A stretch of DNA of 64,000 nucleotides. It comes from CAWBUW01 sp963792075 (GTDB lineage Bacteria; Chloroflexota; Anaerolineae; Anaerolineales; UBA4823). The notes below the pieces were generated by a model that saw nothing but the letters and a program-made list of their open reading frames with translations, ran no database searches and was not told the DNA's origin. Made by a program: the position numbers and the translations under genes. The stretch is from the NCBI GenBank assembly GCA_963792075.1, contig CAWBUW010000012.1:2356001-2420000 (forward strand), in the 5' to 3' direction. Shown piece after piece: positions 34,338-42,601 of this stretch; within the stretch, counting starts at the first letter, position 1, and every line of letters begins with the position of its first letter.

Positions 34338-36542
34338 ATGACTCTGGAACGTGGATCTCTCTTAAATAAACGCTACCGTATTGTCGAGATTCTGGGACAA
34401 GGCGGGATGGCGGCGGTGTATCGCGCCATCGATGAGAACCTGGGCCTGGAAGTTGCGGTAAAAGAGAACCTGTTTACCACAGAGGAATATGCGCGCCAGT
34501 TTCGCCGTGAGGCAGTAATCCTGGCAAACCTGCGCCAACCCAACTTGCCTCGGGTAACCGATCACTTTGTGATCGAACAACAGGGCCAATACCTGGTGAT
34601 GGATTACATCGAGGGAGAAGACCTGCGCCAGCGGTTGGAACGTGTGGGGGCGCTTTCGGAACAAGAAGTGATCATTTTGGGCGTGGCGTTGTGTGAAGCT
34701 TTGATGTATATGCACACACGCAAACCGCAGGTGCTTCATCGCGACATAAAACCTGGAAATGTAAAAATCACGCCGCATGGCCAGATCTACCTGGTGGATT
34801 TTGGCCTGGCGAAAGTGGTACAGGGGCGCCAGGCAACCACGACCGGGGCACGCGCCATGACGCCGGGATACTCCCCACCCGAACAGTATGGGACGGCGCG
34901 CACAGATCACCGGACTGATATCTATTCGGTGGGCGCAACCCTTTACTCTGCTTTGACCGATATCATTCCGGAAGATGGATTGGCCCGGGCGATGGAGCAG
35001 ATGACGCTTACATCGTTGACCAAGCGCAACCCCAAGATCTCAAAGCGCCTGGCTGTGGCCATCGAAAAGGCCATGGCGGTCCGTCCCGATGACCGTTACC
35101 AGAGCGCCGAAGATCTACGCAATGATCTACTGAATGCCCGGACCACCACACGGCGAAAAACTCCACTGGAGCTTACTTTAGCCCCCCCTCCGGGTGGCGA
35201 CGAACCCCCCTTCCTGGAAACTGAAGAAGATGAAGGAGAACGCCCTATACAAGGCGGAGAGGTTGGCTCTGGCTCCGGTATGGGGGAATCCCTGCCAATC
35301 AGCACCAGCCTTTGGGACGAGCCATTTCCACCTGCTCGTGAGCCTAAATACAACAAGAGCCGGCCAGGCATGGTAGCGTTGTTATCGCTGTTGGTGTTGA
35401 TTTCCAGCCTGGGCGCATCCGTGCTCCTATACCCTGCCGTAGTCGACCGGATGCTTGCGCCGTACAATTTGGCGCTGCCAACTGAGGTATTGGGTTGGGC
35501 AAGATGGAGCCCAACGCCCAATGGGGTTCACACGCCAATCCTAAGCGAGGAAACGGCTACGGCGACGATCGAACCACTGTCCCAGTCGATGGCTACCCCT
35601 ACTGCGACCCCGCCACCTGAGGAAACCCCCATTCCCAGCCCAACCCTGAAAATTAGCCCAACCCCTAAGAAAACCGCCGCGCTAACAATCGCCCCTTCAC
35701 CCACCTGGGTAGGAGGAGGGATAGGTCAAATTGCTTTTGTTTCAGACCGGACGGGTGTGCCCGAGATCTGGCTCATGGGGGTAGACGGCAGCGATCTCCG
35801 CCAGCTTACCGAAATTGCAGAAGGAGCCTGCCAACCGGCCTGGTCTCCGGATGGGATGAAGCTGGTATTTATATCACCTTGCCCCAGAAATATGGATTTG
35901 TATCCAGGCTCCAGCATGTTCACCATCCAGGTCGATGGGAGTGAGCTTACTCCGCTGCCAGGCATACCGGGCGGCGATTTCGACCCGGCCTGGTCGCCGG
36001 ATGGCGAAACGATTGCTTTTACTTCGCTGCGGAACAGCAGCATGCCTCAAATCCACCTCATGCATCCCGAGGATGGCCTGGTCACCTTGCTGGCAGAGGA
36101 TCCGGTGCGGCCGAACACACACCCGGCCTGGTCGCCGGATGGGAAACACCTGGTGTTCATGGGAGCCGATAACCAGATCCGGGTGATGGAGAAAAATGGG
36201 CAAGGGCGTTTCTTGTTGGTCCGCAATGCCAGCGCATTCAAAAACACTTCACCCGTGTGGTCCCCGGATGGGCAGGTGGTGGTCTTTTCGCAGGCGACTG
36301 CGGATATGTCTGCCAGTTGGTTATCAGCCGTACAGTATTCCGAAAATGGCGCTATTTCTGTCAAGATCCCCGGCTCGGACTATATGATAGAGCCAGACTT
36401 TTCGCCGGATGGCCTATGGTTGGTGAGCACAGGTTTTGGGGATGGCCAGCGCGACATTTATATCATGACGCCCAGCGGAGTCAACCGCCAGCGTTTGACC
36501 AATGACACGTATACGGATTTCGACCCGGCCTGGCGGCCATAG
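34338..36542 (+). CDS. Receptor-like Ser/Thr kinase with extracellular TolB-like propeller
   Basis: 734 aa. The kinase domain (1-265) is complete: GQGGMAAVY, Lys42, HRDIKPGN (134-141), DFGLAK (154-159), SPPEQYG. An acidic linker leads to one membrane helix (about 343-366), a Thr/Pro stalk (400-450), and a C-terminal extracellular set of PD40/WD40-like repeats of the TolB type (IAFVSDRTGVPEIWLM, AWSPDGMKLVF, AWSPDGETIAF, AWSPDGKHLVF, WSPDGQVVVF, FSPDGLWLV). This is a likely transmembrane sensor kinase; the ligand is unknown. TATAAA lies 10 bases before the ATG and no Shine-Dalgarno is seen. Its stop is 5 bases from the convergent ligase stop. Confidence 0.95.
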   Translation: MTLERGSLLNKRYRIVEILGQGGMAAVYRAIDENLGLEVAVKENLFTTEEYARQFRREAVILANLRQPNLPRVTDHFVIEQQGQYLVMDYIEGEDLRQRLERVGALSEQEVIILGVALCEALMYMHTRKPQVLHRDIKPGNVKITPHGQIYLVDFGLAKVVQGRQATTTGARAMTPGYSPPEQYGTARTDHRTDIYSVGATLYSALTDIIPEDGLARAMEQMTLTSLTKRNPKISKRLAVAIEKAMAVRPDDRYQSAEDLRNDLLNARTTTRRKTPLELTLAPPPGGDEPPFLETEEDEGERPIQGGEVGSGSGMGESLPISTSLWDEPFPPAREPKYNKSRPGMVALLSLLVLISSLGASVLLYPAVVDRMLAPYNLALPTEVLGWARWSPTPNGVHTPILSEETATATIEPLSQSMATPTATPPPEETPIPSPTLKISPTPKKTAALTIAPSPTWVGGGIGQIAFVSDRTGVPEIWLMGVDGSDLRQLTEIAEGACQPAWSPDGMKLVFISPCPRNMDLYPGSSMFTIQVDGSELTPLPGIPGGDFDPAWSPDGETIAFTSLRNSSMPQIHLMHPEDGLVTLLAEDPVRPNTHPAWSPDGKHLVFMGADNQIRVMEKNGQGRFLLVRNASAFKNTSPVWSPDGQVVVFSQATADMSASWLSAVQYSENGAISVKIPGSDYMIEPDFSPDGLWLVSTGFGDGQRDIYIMTPSGVNRQRLTNDTYTDFDPAWRP

Positions 36543-36547
36543 GTCCA

Positions 36548-38248
36548 TCAGCCTTGATTTTGCAATTCTGCCAGGTATTTATCGCGGTTCGCGCTGCGGG
36601 CCACTTTGCCACTGCTGGTTTTTAATAGCCAGCCTCGGGCCACCAATTTTACAAAACGTAGAGAGATATCGGAATTTCGCGTAATGTACTGCCGGATCGT
36701 ATTGGCAGTTTTTTCGCTTTCTTCTTGAGAAGCGCTGATCTGATCTTCGACCTCGGCAATGATGACAACGTCCTCGGTACCGGCGGTCTCGTTGATGACG
36801 CCGACCGCGGCCACACGGCCCGGGTGCACGCCGGGGACTTCGCAGGCCAGGTTTTCCAGGTCCTGCGGATAGATGTTTTTCCCGCCGACGATAATCAGGT
36901 CCTTCTTCCGCCCGGTGATGTAGACCTGTCCCTCTGCGAAATAGCCGAGGTCTCCGGTCAAAAACCACCCCTGGTGGAAGGATTTGTGGGTGGCATCGGT
37001 GCGGTGATAATATCCGCTCAACATGCAGTTGGATTGCAGCGCGATTTCCCCGATATGCCGTTCGGGCAGATCCTGGTGATGCTCATCTAAAATGCGGAGC
37101 TGTGTGTGCAGGATGGGAGAGCCGGCGGACACCATGGTCAGGGAGGGCTCCTCTGCCGGCGCAGGCTCTGCAATTCGCCGGGAGAGATAAGCGCTTTGGC
37201 CGATGCGGTCCAGGGTCACCGGATGGGTAATGCCGCCCTGGGTCATGGCGAAAACGTTTTCGGCGGCGGCGTAACTGGTCGCCAGCGCGGAATCTCGCAA
37301 ACCATAGCGGCGGAAGCGGTCGCGGAACATTTCCATGCTGCGCCAGAACATCGGCTCAGAGCAGTTGATCACGGCGCGCCAGCTCGAGAGGTCCAGGCCC
37401 TCCAGGGAACGATCTTGAATTTTTTGGGCACAAAAATTGAAGGCGAAGTTAGGCAGCCAGGAAATAGTACCGCGAAAGTTGGAGACAGCCTGGAGCAAGC
37501 GGTGGGGAGCACGCACCCAATCAAAGGGTGACATCAGGACCAATGGGATGCCCAGCAGGATGGGCGCGATGAACCCACCGATCAACCCCATATCATGGTA
37601 AAGCGGCAGCCAGGACACGATCTTATCTTCAGGCACGAGCTGCAAGGCCAGGGCCAGGCTGTCCAGTTGATTGAAAACTGCCTGGTGCGAGAGGGCGACG
37701 CCTTTTTGCAGGCCGGTCGTTCCGGAAGAATGCTGCAGTAAGACGATCTCTTCCGGCGGGCGTTCCATGCCGGGCAGCCCTTGCAAATCGATTTCATCGA
37801 CCGGTTGGATCTGAGTATCCAGCAGGATTTGGCGGACTCCATTGGGCCGGCCCGCCAGGGCGTGCAGCACTTCGCTCTCGAATTCCGGGTAGGTGATCAC
37901 AGCCGCGGGAGCGGTCACTTCGAACAAGGCTGCCAGGGCGCGGCGATATTGGTCGGGGGAGAGTTTTTCGGTCAGGAAGGGAAGGATAGAAGGGACCGCC
38001 CCTTGCAGCACGGATCCAAAGAAAGCATAGGGCAGCGATTCGCCATGCTGCAGGATGAGCACCACGATCTCACCCGGTTGGATGCCGGCCTGGGCCAGGG
38101 CGCGCGCATACGCCAGGGAACCTTTCAGCAGGTCAAGGTACGTGATTGCCCGGTCAGGCTGGCTGCTGGAAAGCAGGCACAGCGCCATTTGGTCAGGGCT
38201 GGTTTCAGAGCGCTGGGCAAGGACCTGAGAGAAGTTCTTATGGTTCAT
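36548..38248 (-). CDS. Fatty acyl-AMP ligase-like enzyme (acyl activation for ACP)
   Basis: 566 aa ANL-superfamily adenylating enzyme. Motifs: LQHSSGTTGLQKGV (171-184, phosphate loop), WLPLYHDMGLIGGF and FNFCAQKI typical of fatty acyl-AMP ligases, GEIALQSNCMLSGYY, FLTGDLGYFAEGQVYITGRKKDLIIVGGKNIYPQDLE. Such enzymes adenylate a fatty or related acid and load it on an ACP rather than CoA. In this operon it occupies the place of the D-alanine ligase DltA. Its ATG overlaps the ACP stop by 4 bases, so the ACP at 38245-38493 is the probable acceptor. The acyl substrate is unknown. Confidence 0.9.
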   Translation of the reverse strand: MNHKNFSQVLAQRSETSPDQMALCLLSSSQPDRAITYLDLLKGSLAYARALAQAGIQPGEIVVLILQHGESLPYAFFGSVLQGAVPSILPFLTEKLSPDQYRRALAALFEVTAPAAVITYPEFESEVLHALAGRPNGVRQILLDTQIQPVDEIDLQGLPGMERPPEEIVLLQHSSGTTGLQKGVALSHQAVFNQLDSLALALQLVPEDKIVSWLPLYHDMGLIGGFIAPILLGIPLVLMSPFDWVRAPHRLLQAVSNFRGTISWLPNFAFNFCAQKIQDRSLEGLDLSSWRAVINCSEPMFWRSMEMFRDRFRRYGLRDSALATSYAAAENVFAMTQGGITHPVTLDRIGQSAYLSRRIAEPAPAEEPSLTMVSAGSPILHTQLRILDEHHQDLPERHIGEIALQSNCMLSGYYHRTDATHKSFHQGWFLTGDLGYFAEGQVYITGRKKDLIIVGGKNIYPQDLENLACEVPGVHPGRVAAVGVINETAGTEDVVIIAEVEDQISASQEESEKTANTIRQYITRNSDISLRFVKLVARGWLLKTSSGKVARSANRDKYLAELQNQG

Positions 38249-38493
38249 GCCTGGCGGTCGTGGATCAAGGCAGCCAATTCGGCCAGCGAGTCAAAAGTAC
38301 CGGCGTTCAATTCGGTATCATCGATATGCACGCCAAAGGTGGATTCGACAAAGATGGAAAGATCAACCAGGCTGAAGGAGTCGATCAACCCGCTGGAGAG
38401 CAGTTTCTCTGTGAGTGAAAGCTCTCGGCGAGGCTGCTTGAGGATTTCGGCGGTGATAAAGCGGTTAAGTGTTGCGATTGTTTCGTCAGACAT
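38245..38493 (-). CDS. Acyl carrier protein (DltC-like position)
   Basis: 82 aa. The phosphopantetheine site is GLIDSFSLVDL with Ser39 (DS motif), followed by FVESTFGVHIDDTELNAGTFDSLAELA, a normal four-helix ACP. It is encoded 4-base-overlapped with the acyl-AMP ligase that presumably loads it. Its Shine-Dalgarno/start block AAGGATCGTTCATG is identical to that of the microprotein gene at 42163, the first gene of the operon. Confidence 0.93.
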   Translation of the reverse strand: MSDETIATLNRFITAEILKQPRRELSLTEKLLSSGLIDSFSLVDLSIFVESTFGVHIDDTELNAGTFDSLAELAALIHDRQA

Positions 38494-38522
38494 GAACGAT
38501 CCTTTAGGTTGGGTAGATAGGG

Positions 38523-39572
38523 TTAGGGAGCAGGCGGGTTGACACCGCGGCGGACCGCATCCAGGGCTTGCAGGGCGGTTAGATTGCGCCTGGACCAGCC
38601 GGTGGCTGTGTTGATAGGGTCATCGTAAAAATAATTTCCCAGTGTGAGGTGAAAACCATCTGAGGTCAGGCCTTTATTATTCATATCTTGAACCGATGCC
38701 CAGAAATTCCATAGAGGAATGTCATATTCCCAGGCCAGCTTTGCCAGAGCCTTGTTGATCTGGTTTTCGCCCTCCAGGTTATCCGCTTTGGTAGCCAGGA
38801 TGGGCACGACTCCCTGGCTGATCGTGTAATCCAGCAGTTGGCGCATGTATTTTTCGTAGGCCTCGGGTTGGCCGGACCACCAGGTTTCCATGCTGATGAT
38901 GGCGAAGCTGGGATTATGCACGCGGATTTCACAGGCCAGGGGGTTTTCACCTGGCTGGCAAGATTTGGGGTCCGCGCGCAGGGGGGATAGCACCGCCGCA
39001 ACGTTATAACCACCTTTCACCGCCAGGCTTTCACGCGTAAAGGATCCGGTTTCCTGAAACCAGTCGATGGTTTCTTGCAGGCTGGTATAGGGTCCCAGCC
39101 GGTAAGCGTTCGGGTAAGCGAAAGGAGAGAGAAAATAGGAAGAAACGTTCTGGCAGTCGCCGATCTTGGAAAAAGCATGCGGATCGCGGCCGAGCTCCAG
39201 GCCGAGCTGGAAAATCGCGACCGTTGCCTGGCTGATCACAGGGGTGACCGGCAGCGTTTGCCAGTCGTCGGCTGCCAGGGTTGCCCGCGGGGTGGGGCTG
39301 GGAAGGGCGGTCGCCGTGGCAGCCGGAAGAACGGTCTCAACCACGGGTTCTACATTGACCGGATCGGATGAGGGGGTTGGAGTTGGCAGCAGCTCTGCGG
39401 ATGCACCTGGGGGTTGGGTGAAGGTGGGTTCGAGCGCCGCTGGACCGGGGGCCTTTTCGGTGGCTGTGGGGGAAAGCGTTCCGGCCGGTTGGGCGGGGTT
39501 GCAAGCCGTGAACATCCCGATCAAAACCAGGAGTAAAACCAGCTTGCCGGTGCGCATGATTTGTTCAAACAT
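38523..39572 (-). CDS. SGNH-like lipoprotein with Cys at the usual nucleophile position
   Basis: 349 aa from ATG 39572, 5 bases after the previous gene's stop. A lipoprotein signal (LVLLLVLIGMFTAC, Cys24), a Thr/Pro/Ser linker (30-100) and a domain like SGNH/GDSL hydrolases: KIGDCQNVSSYF at 136-147 stands where GDSxxx is expected, and SDGFHLTLGNYFYDD supplies the C-terminal Asp-x-x-His pair. Thus the Ser nucleophile appears replaced by Cys140, unless the family uses another residue. It is exported and probably handles the acylated cell-surface product. The longer in-frame start at 39728 is rejected because it overlaps the upstream gene. Confidence 0.78.
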   Translation of the reverse strand: MFEQIMRTGKLVLLLVLIGMFTACNPAQPAGTLSPTATEKAPGPAALEPTFTQPPGASAELLPTPTPSSDPVNVEPVVETVLPAATATALPSPTPRATLAADDWQTLPVTPVISQATVAIFQLGLELGRDPHAFSKIGDCQNVSSYFLSPFAYPNAYRLGPYTSLQETIDWFQETGSFTRESLAVKGGYNVAAVLSPLRADPKSCQPGENPLACEIRVHNPSFAIISMETWWSGQPEAYEKYMRQLLDYTISQGVVPILATKADNLEGENQINKALAKLAWEYDIPLWNFWASVQDMNNKGLTSDGFHLTLGNYFYDDPINTATGWSRRNLTALQALDAVRRGVNPPAP

Positions 39573-39577
39573 TCGTC

Positions 39578-40729
39578 TTACCTGTTCAAGATGGGTTGGA
39601 TCGCCTGTCGTACGCGGTCCGCCAGGAGTGCAGCTCCAGCCGGGTTGTAATGGATGGCGCTGTTGGTAAATTGCTGCGGCGGGAGGATATCCCAGGCATC
39701 CAGGCAGGACCATGCTTTTTGGGAACACAGAGCTGCCAGGATCTGCCGGTAATCATCATAGGCCCAGCGCGGGTAGAAGAAATTATACCGGATGTCGCTG
39801 TTTTCTCCGTCACTAATGTAGACCGGCTCGTTCACGATCAGCACCGGCGCCGGGGCTGCCAGGTCGACGCCAGCCTGGAGCACGTCGAGGGAGAGATCCG
39901 CAGGATTTAGAGATGGAGGCTGCAATCCCTGGAAGGCGGAGTTGGCGGGCAAATCACGCTGGGGAGGGTCGTAACGCTCAGGATAATATTGGTCCACCCC
40001 GGTAGCGGACCACAGCACGCCGTAAAGCTGCAGGCGCAGCAGGTCTGCCAGGGCACGCCGGCGGCCGAGGATCGTTTGCTGCCAGAAGGACAGATCAACA
40101 AAGCGGGGGTCCTGAGGGTCCAGGTTGAGCCGGTAGGCTGCGATCAAGGGGCGCACGGCGGCAGGGTTGTTTTGCACAATTGGCGACTCAAGCTGTTTCT
40201 TGTTCGGGAAGGCTTCGAGGGTAACGAACCAGATCACCAGGTCGGGCTGGTAGGCTTTGGCCTGGCTGAGCATCAGCAGATCTTTGGTCAACGAGATGGT
40301 CGGATAACCCAGGTTGTAGACCCGCACCTGGCGCCCGTCTGGCACGCTGAGGCCGGCTGCGTCGAGCTGGCTGCTGACTGTTTCTTCGGGCGGCAGCAGG
40401 AAACCCCAGATGGAAGAGTCACCGATCAGGAAGATGCGGTATTCGCCGGCAGGTTTGGGGGCGGCTACCTGGTGCGATTTGAACATGGCCTCAAGCTGGT
40501 AAAGGCTGAGGTTGTAGGCTTTATCGGGTACTTCGCCAAAAGGCAGGCGGACCCGGCCGGGAAACAGCGTGTTATATGCGCTCAGGTTTTCCAACCAGGG
40601 GATGGGCTGCAGCGCCGCAAAAAGCAAGTTTAGAACTGCAAAGAGCAATCCGGCCTTGAGCAGCACCTGGCGCAGGAAATGCGCCGGGCCGGAAGGAATG
40701 GGGGCAGGCTCCACAATATCTTGACTCAT
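39578..40729 (-). CDS. Membrane-anchored SGNH hydrolase-type acyltransferase partner (DltD/AlgX-like)
   Basis: 383 aa from ATG 40729, overlapping the MBOAT stop by 4 bases. One N-terminal membrane helix (22-40) and an extracytoplasmic SGNH domain: FLIGDSSIWGF with Ser105, VYNLGYPTISLTKDLLML, and near the C-terminus NSAIHYNPAGAALLADRV with the catalytic His. This is the architecture of proteins that complete O-acylation with an MBOAT partner (DltD, AlgX/AlgJ, PatB). A start at 40984 inside the MBOAT gene is rejected. Confidence 0.88.
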   Translation of the reverse strand: MSQDIVEPAPIPSGPAHFLRQVLLKAGLLFAVLNLLFAALQPIPWLENLSAYNTLFPGRVRLPFGEVPDKAYNLSLYQLEAMFKSHQVAAPKPAGEYRIFLIGDSSIWGFLLPPEETVSSQLDAAGLSVPDGRQVRVYNLGYPTISLTKDLLMLSQAKAYQPDLVIWFVTLEAFPNKKQLESPIVQNNPAAVRPLIAAYRLNLDPQDPRFVDLSFWQQTILGRRRALADLLRLQLYGVLWSATGVDQYYPERYDPPQRDLPANSAFQGLQPPSLNPADLSLDVLQAGVDLAAPAPVLIVNEPVYISDGENSDIRYNFFYPRWAYDDYRQILAALCSQKAWSCLDAWDILPPQQFTNSAIHYNPAGAALLADRVRQAIQPILNR

Positions 40730-42156
40730 GGGTTCAATCCGAATAGTTTCGTGAATATCTGTAAGGAAGCAGACGGGTCCGGCAGCGCGAACCAAACCCA
40801 CCCCAGGGCTACGTAGTGGAAGGTAAGCAAAGTCCCGCCGAGATCGAGCCAGGGCTGCCAGCGGGGAGAAGGAACCCTGCCCGCCAGGCGGGTGCGCAAG
40901 GCTTCGGACCAGCGGTTGTGGATGAATAGACCCATCCCGTTCCACAGGCCCCAAATGACAAAATTCCACGTGACGCCATGCCACAGGCCGATCAGGAGCA
41001 TGGTGCCCAGTTGGCCGGTGAGGATGATGGCCGGCATGGGGACGGGTTTCGGACGGGTGCGCAGGGCGCGCGTCAGCGGGTTAAAGAAATAAGCGCGGAA
41101 CCACAGCGCCAGTGTGATGTGCCAGGAATTCCAGAAAGCAGTCAGGTTTGGCTTGAGGTAGGGGCGGTCGAAGTTTTCAGGCAGTTGGATGCCGAACAGC
41201 CGCCCAAGCCCGAGGGCGATATCGGTATAGCCGGAAAAATCAAGATAAAGCCGGAAAGCGTAGGCGTACAGCATGACCCACAGCCAGGCGGCGGAGGAGG
41301 TCCTGGCGGCTGCCGCCTCGTTCAGGGCGAAGAGCGCCAGGGCGTCTGCCAGGACGAATTTCTTGAAGATGCCGGTGATCAACCTTTCCCCGCCGGCCAG
41401 CAGGTCGGCTGCGCTGAGGTGAAAGGGCTTGCGCAAATCCTGGGCGAAGCGTGGGGCACGGTCGATCGGCCCGGCGGACAGGGTGGGGAAGAATAAAGCA
41501 TAGATCATGAATTCTTGCAGGTTGAGGGTGTTGGTTTTCCCGTTCTGGTGGTCGCGCAGGACGTGCAGCAGGCGGAAGGCGATGTAAGAGAAGCCCAGCC
41601 AGCGGATGTCAAAACCGGTCGCCAGTTGCGTGGATTGGTTCGAGAGCAGGCGCAGGAAGGCGCTGGCTGCTTGCGCCAGGGGCTCTGTCTTGAGAATGGT
41701 GAAAAGAATCAGGATGAAAGCGAAAAAGAAAGCGACGAAGGGCGCTTTCCCCCGCCCAAAACGGAGGCAGGCCCAGGCAGCCGCGGCCAGGAACAGCACG
41801 GCCACGCTGACCGTGGTGATAGCGGGAGGGCGGGTGGCGGTCAGGCAGCACACAGGCTCCAGGTAGCGGGGCAGGCTTGCCAGGACCACCGTCCCTGCCG
41901 CCGCCGCGCCGGTGATCCAGGTAAGCGAGGCCGTCTCAGGGGAAGGCTGGGTGACCACCGCCCAAACGAAGACCGTCAGCGCCAGGGAGCCGGTAGCGAG
42001 CCAGAAATCCAGGTAGCGGATGGGCGTGGATGGCTGCAGCCAGTATACGGCAAGCAGGGACAAGCCCAACAAGACCCAACCTCGCCAACGCCCGCGCAGC
42101 AGGGAACCATGCAGCAGCGCGGCAGCCAGGAAAAATAAAATATGAGTCAGGGTCAT
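40726..42156 (-). CDS. MBOAT-family O-acyltransferase (DltB/AlgI-like)
   Basis: 476 aa with about 12 membrane helices. MBOAT signatures: FFPTLSAGPIDRA, YLDFSGYTDIALGLGRLFGIQLPENF, FWNSWHITLALWFRAYFFNPL (His346) and IGLWHGVTWNFVIWGLWNG (catalytic His393). Members move acyl groups across the membrane to cell-surface polymers. It is the second gene of the operon, 6 bases after the microprotein and overlapping the SGNH gene. With ACP and ligase, it fits a Dlt-like thioester-to-surface acylation pathway. Confidence 0.95.
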   Translation of the reverse strand: MTLTHILFFLAAALLHGSLLRGRWRGWVLLGLSLLAVYWLQPSTPIRYLDFWLATGSLALTVFVWAVVTQPSPETASLTWITGAAAAGTVVLASLPRYLEPVCCLTATRPPAITTVSVAVLFLAAAAWACLRFGRGKAPFVAFFFAFILILFTILKTEPLAQAASAFLRLLSNQSTQLATGFDIRWLGFSYIAFRLLHVLRDHQNGKTNTLNLQEFMIYALFFPTLSAGPIDRAPRFAQDLRKPFHLSAADLLAGGERLITGIFKKFVLADALALFALNEAAAARTSSAAWLWVMLYAYAFRLYLDFSGYTDIALGLGRLFGIQLPENFDRPYLKPNLTAFWNSWHITLALWFRAYFFNPLTRALRTRPKPVPMPAIILTGQLGTMLLIGLWHGVTWNFVIWGLWNGMGLFIHNRWSEALRTRLAGRVPSPRWQPWLDLGGTLLTFHYVALGWVWFALPDPSASLQIFTKLFGLNP

Positions 42157-42162
42157 GCGGTT

Positions 42163-42282
42163 TTAGAAGCCCTGGTAAATCCATTGGGGGGATTGGTCGG
42201 CGGTTAAGATCAACACCAGAATCACGACCAAACATATGATGATTGCAGCCATGTTTTCACGCGTAAAGAGTTTGTTTGCCAT
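42163..42282 (-). CDS. DltX-like membrane microprotein
   Basis: 39 aa: one membrane helix (MAAIIICLVVILVLILT) and an extracytoplasmic tail ending QWIYQGF, with Tyr three residues before the end of the motif. AAGGA lies 7-11 bases before the ATG and the stop is 6 bases before the MBOAT start. Known dlt operons encode DltX, a single-helix microprotein whose C-terminal motif (FIYxxF-like) carries a conserved Tyr implicated in acyl transfer. Position, topology and tail all match. Too short for most gene finders. I am confident it is translated; functional equivalence to DltX is inference. Confidence 0.82.
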   Translation of the reverse strand: MANKLFTRENMAAIIICLVVILVLILTADQSPQWIYQGF

Positions 42283-42331
42283 GAACGATCCTTCAGTGGG
42301 GCCTAAGTTAGATGGCAGTCCCGCGCAGGTT

Positions 42332-42359
42332 ATTTTAATGGTTGTTGGCAGTTTGTCAA
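42332..42359 (-). promoter_or_regulatory. Sigma70-type promoter for the acylation operon
   Basis: On the reverse strand, perfect TTGACA, a 16-base spacer and TAAAAT. The predicted start is near 42325, leaving a leader of about 42 bases before the microprotein gene. Confidence 0.68.
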
Positions 42360-42455
42360 CCGCACTGCATACCCCTCATCACCCTGATTAGTGACATCTG
42401 TCAATTGTCAAGTATGACAGAATTGTGGATAATCTATGTATCTGTCCGATCATTG

Positions 42456-42496
42456 AAATTATTTTGGGAGTGTGCGTCACACTCCCAAAATAATTT
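42456..42496. repeat. Perfect intergenic hairpin (19-bp arms, loop CGT)
   Basis: Arms 42456-42474 and 42478-42496 are exact complements, AT-rich outside and TGGGAGTGTG inside. It abuts MITE-like copy 2, and its right end doubles as the left direct repeat of that element. Confidence 0.88.
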
Positions 42497-42565
42497 GGTT
42501 CATTGGGAGTTGCCGTGGCAAAGGGCAGATCATATAACCGCCCCACCACGGCGATTCCCAGAGAG
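42497..42565. mobile_element. MITE-like repeat, copy 2
   Basis: 69 bp. The ends match copy 1 (31114-31220): left GGTTCATTGGGAGTTGCCGT, right (reverse strand) CTCTCTGGGAATCGCCGTGG. Flanks AATAATTT at 42489-42496 and 42568-42575 are direct repeats over 8 bases. The centre is only AGATCATAT-like filler where copy 1 carries a hairpin. It lies 36 bases upstream of folD, so it may supply or disrupt regulatory sequence. Confidence 0.75.
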
Positions 42566-42601
42566 CTAATAATTTTCATATCTTTCAAGAAGGAGTGGAT
42601 T

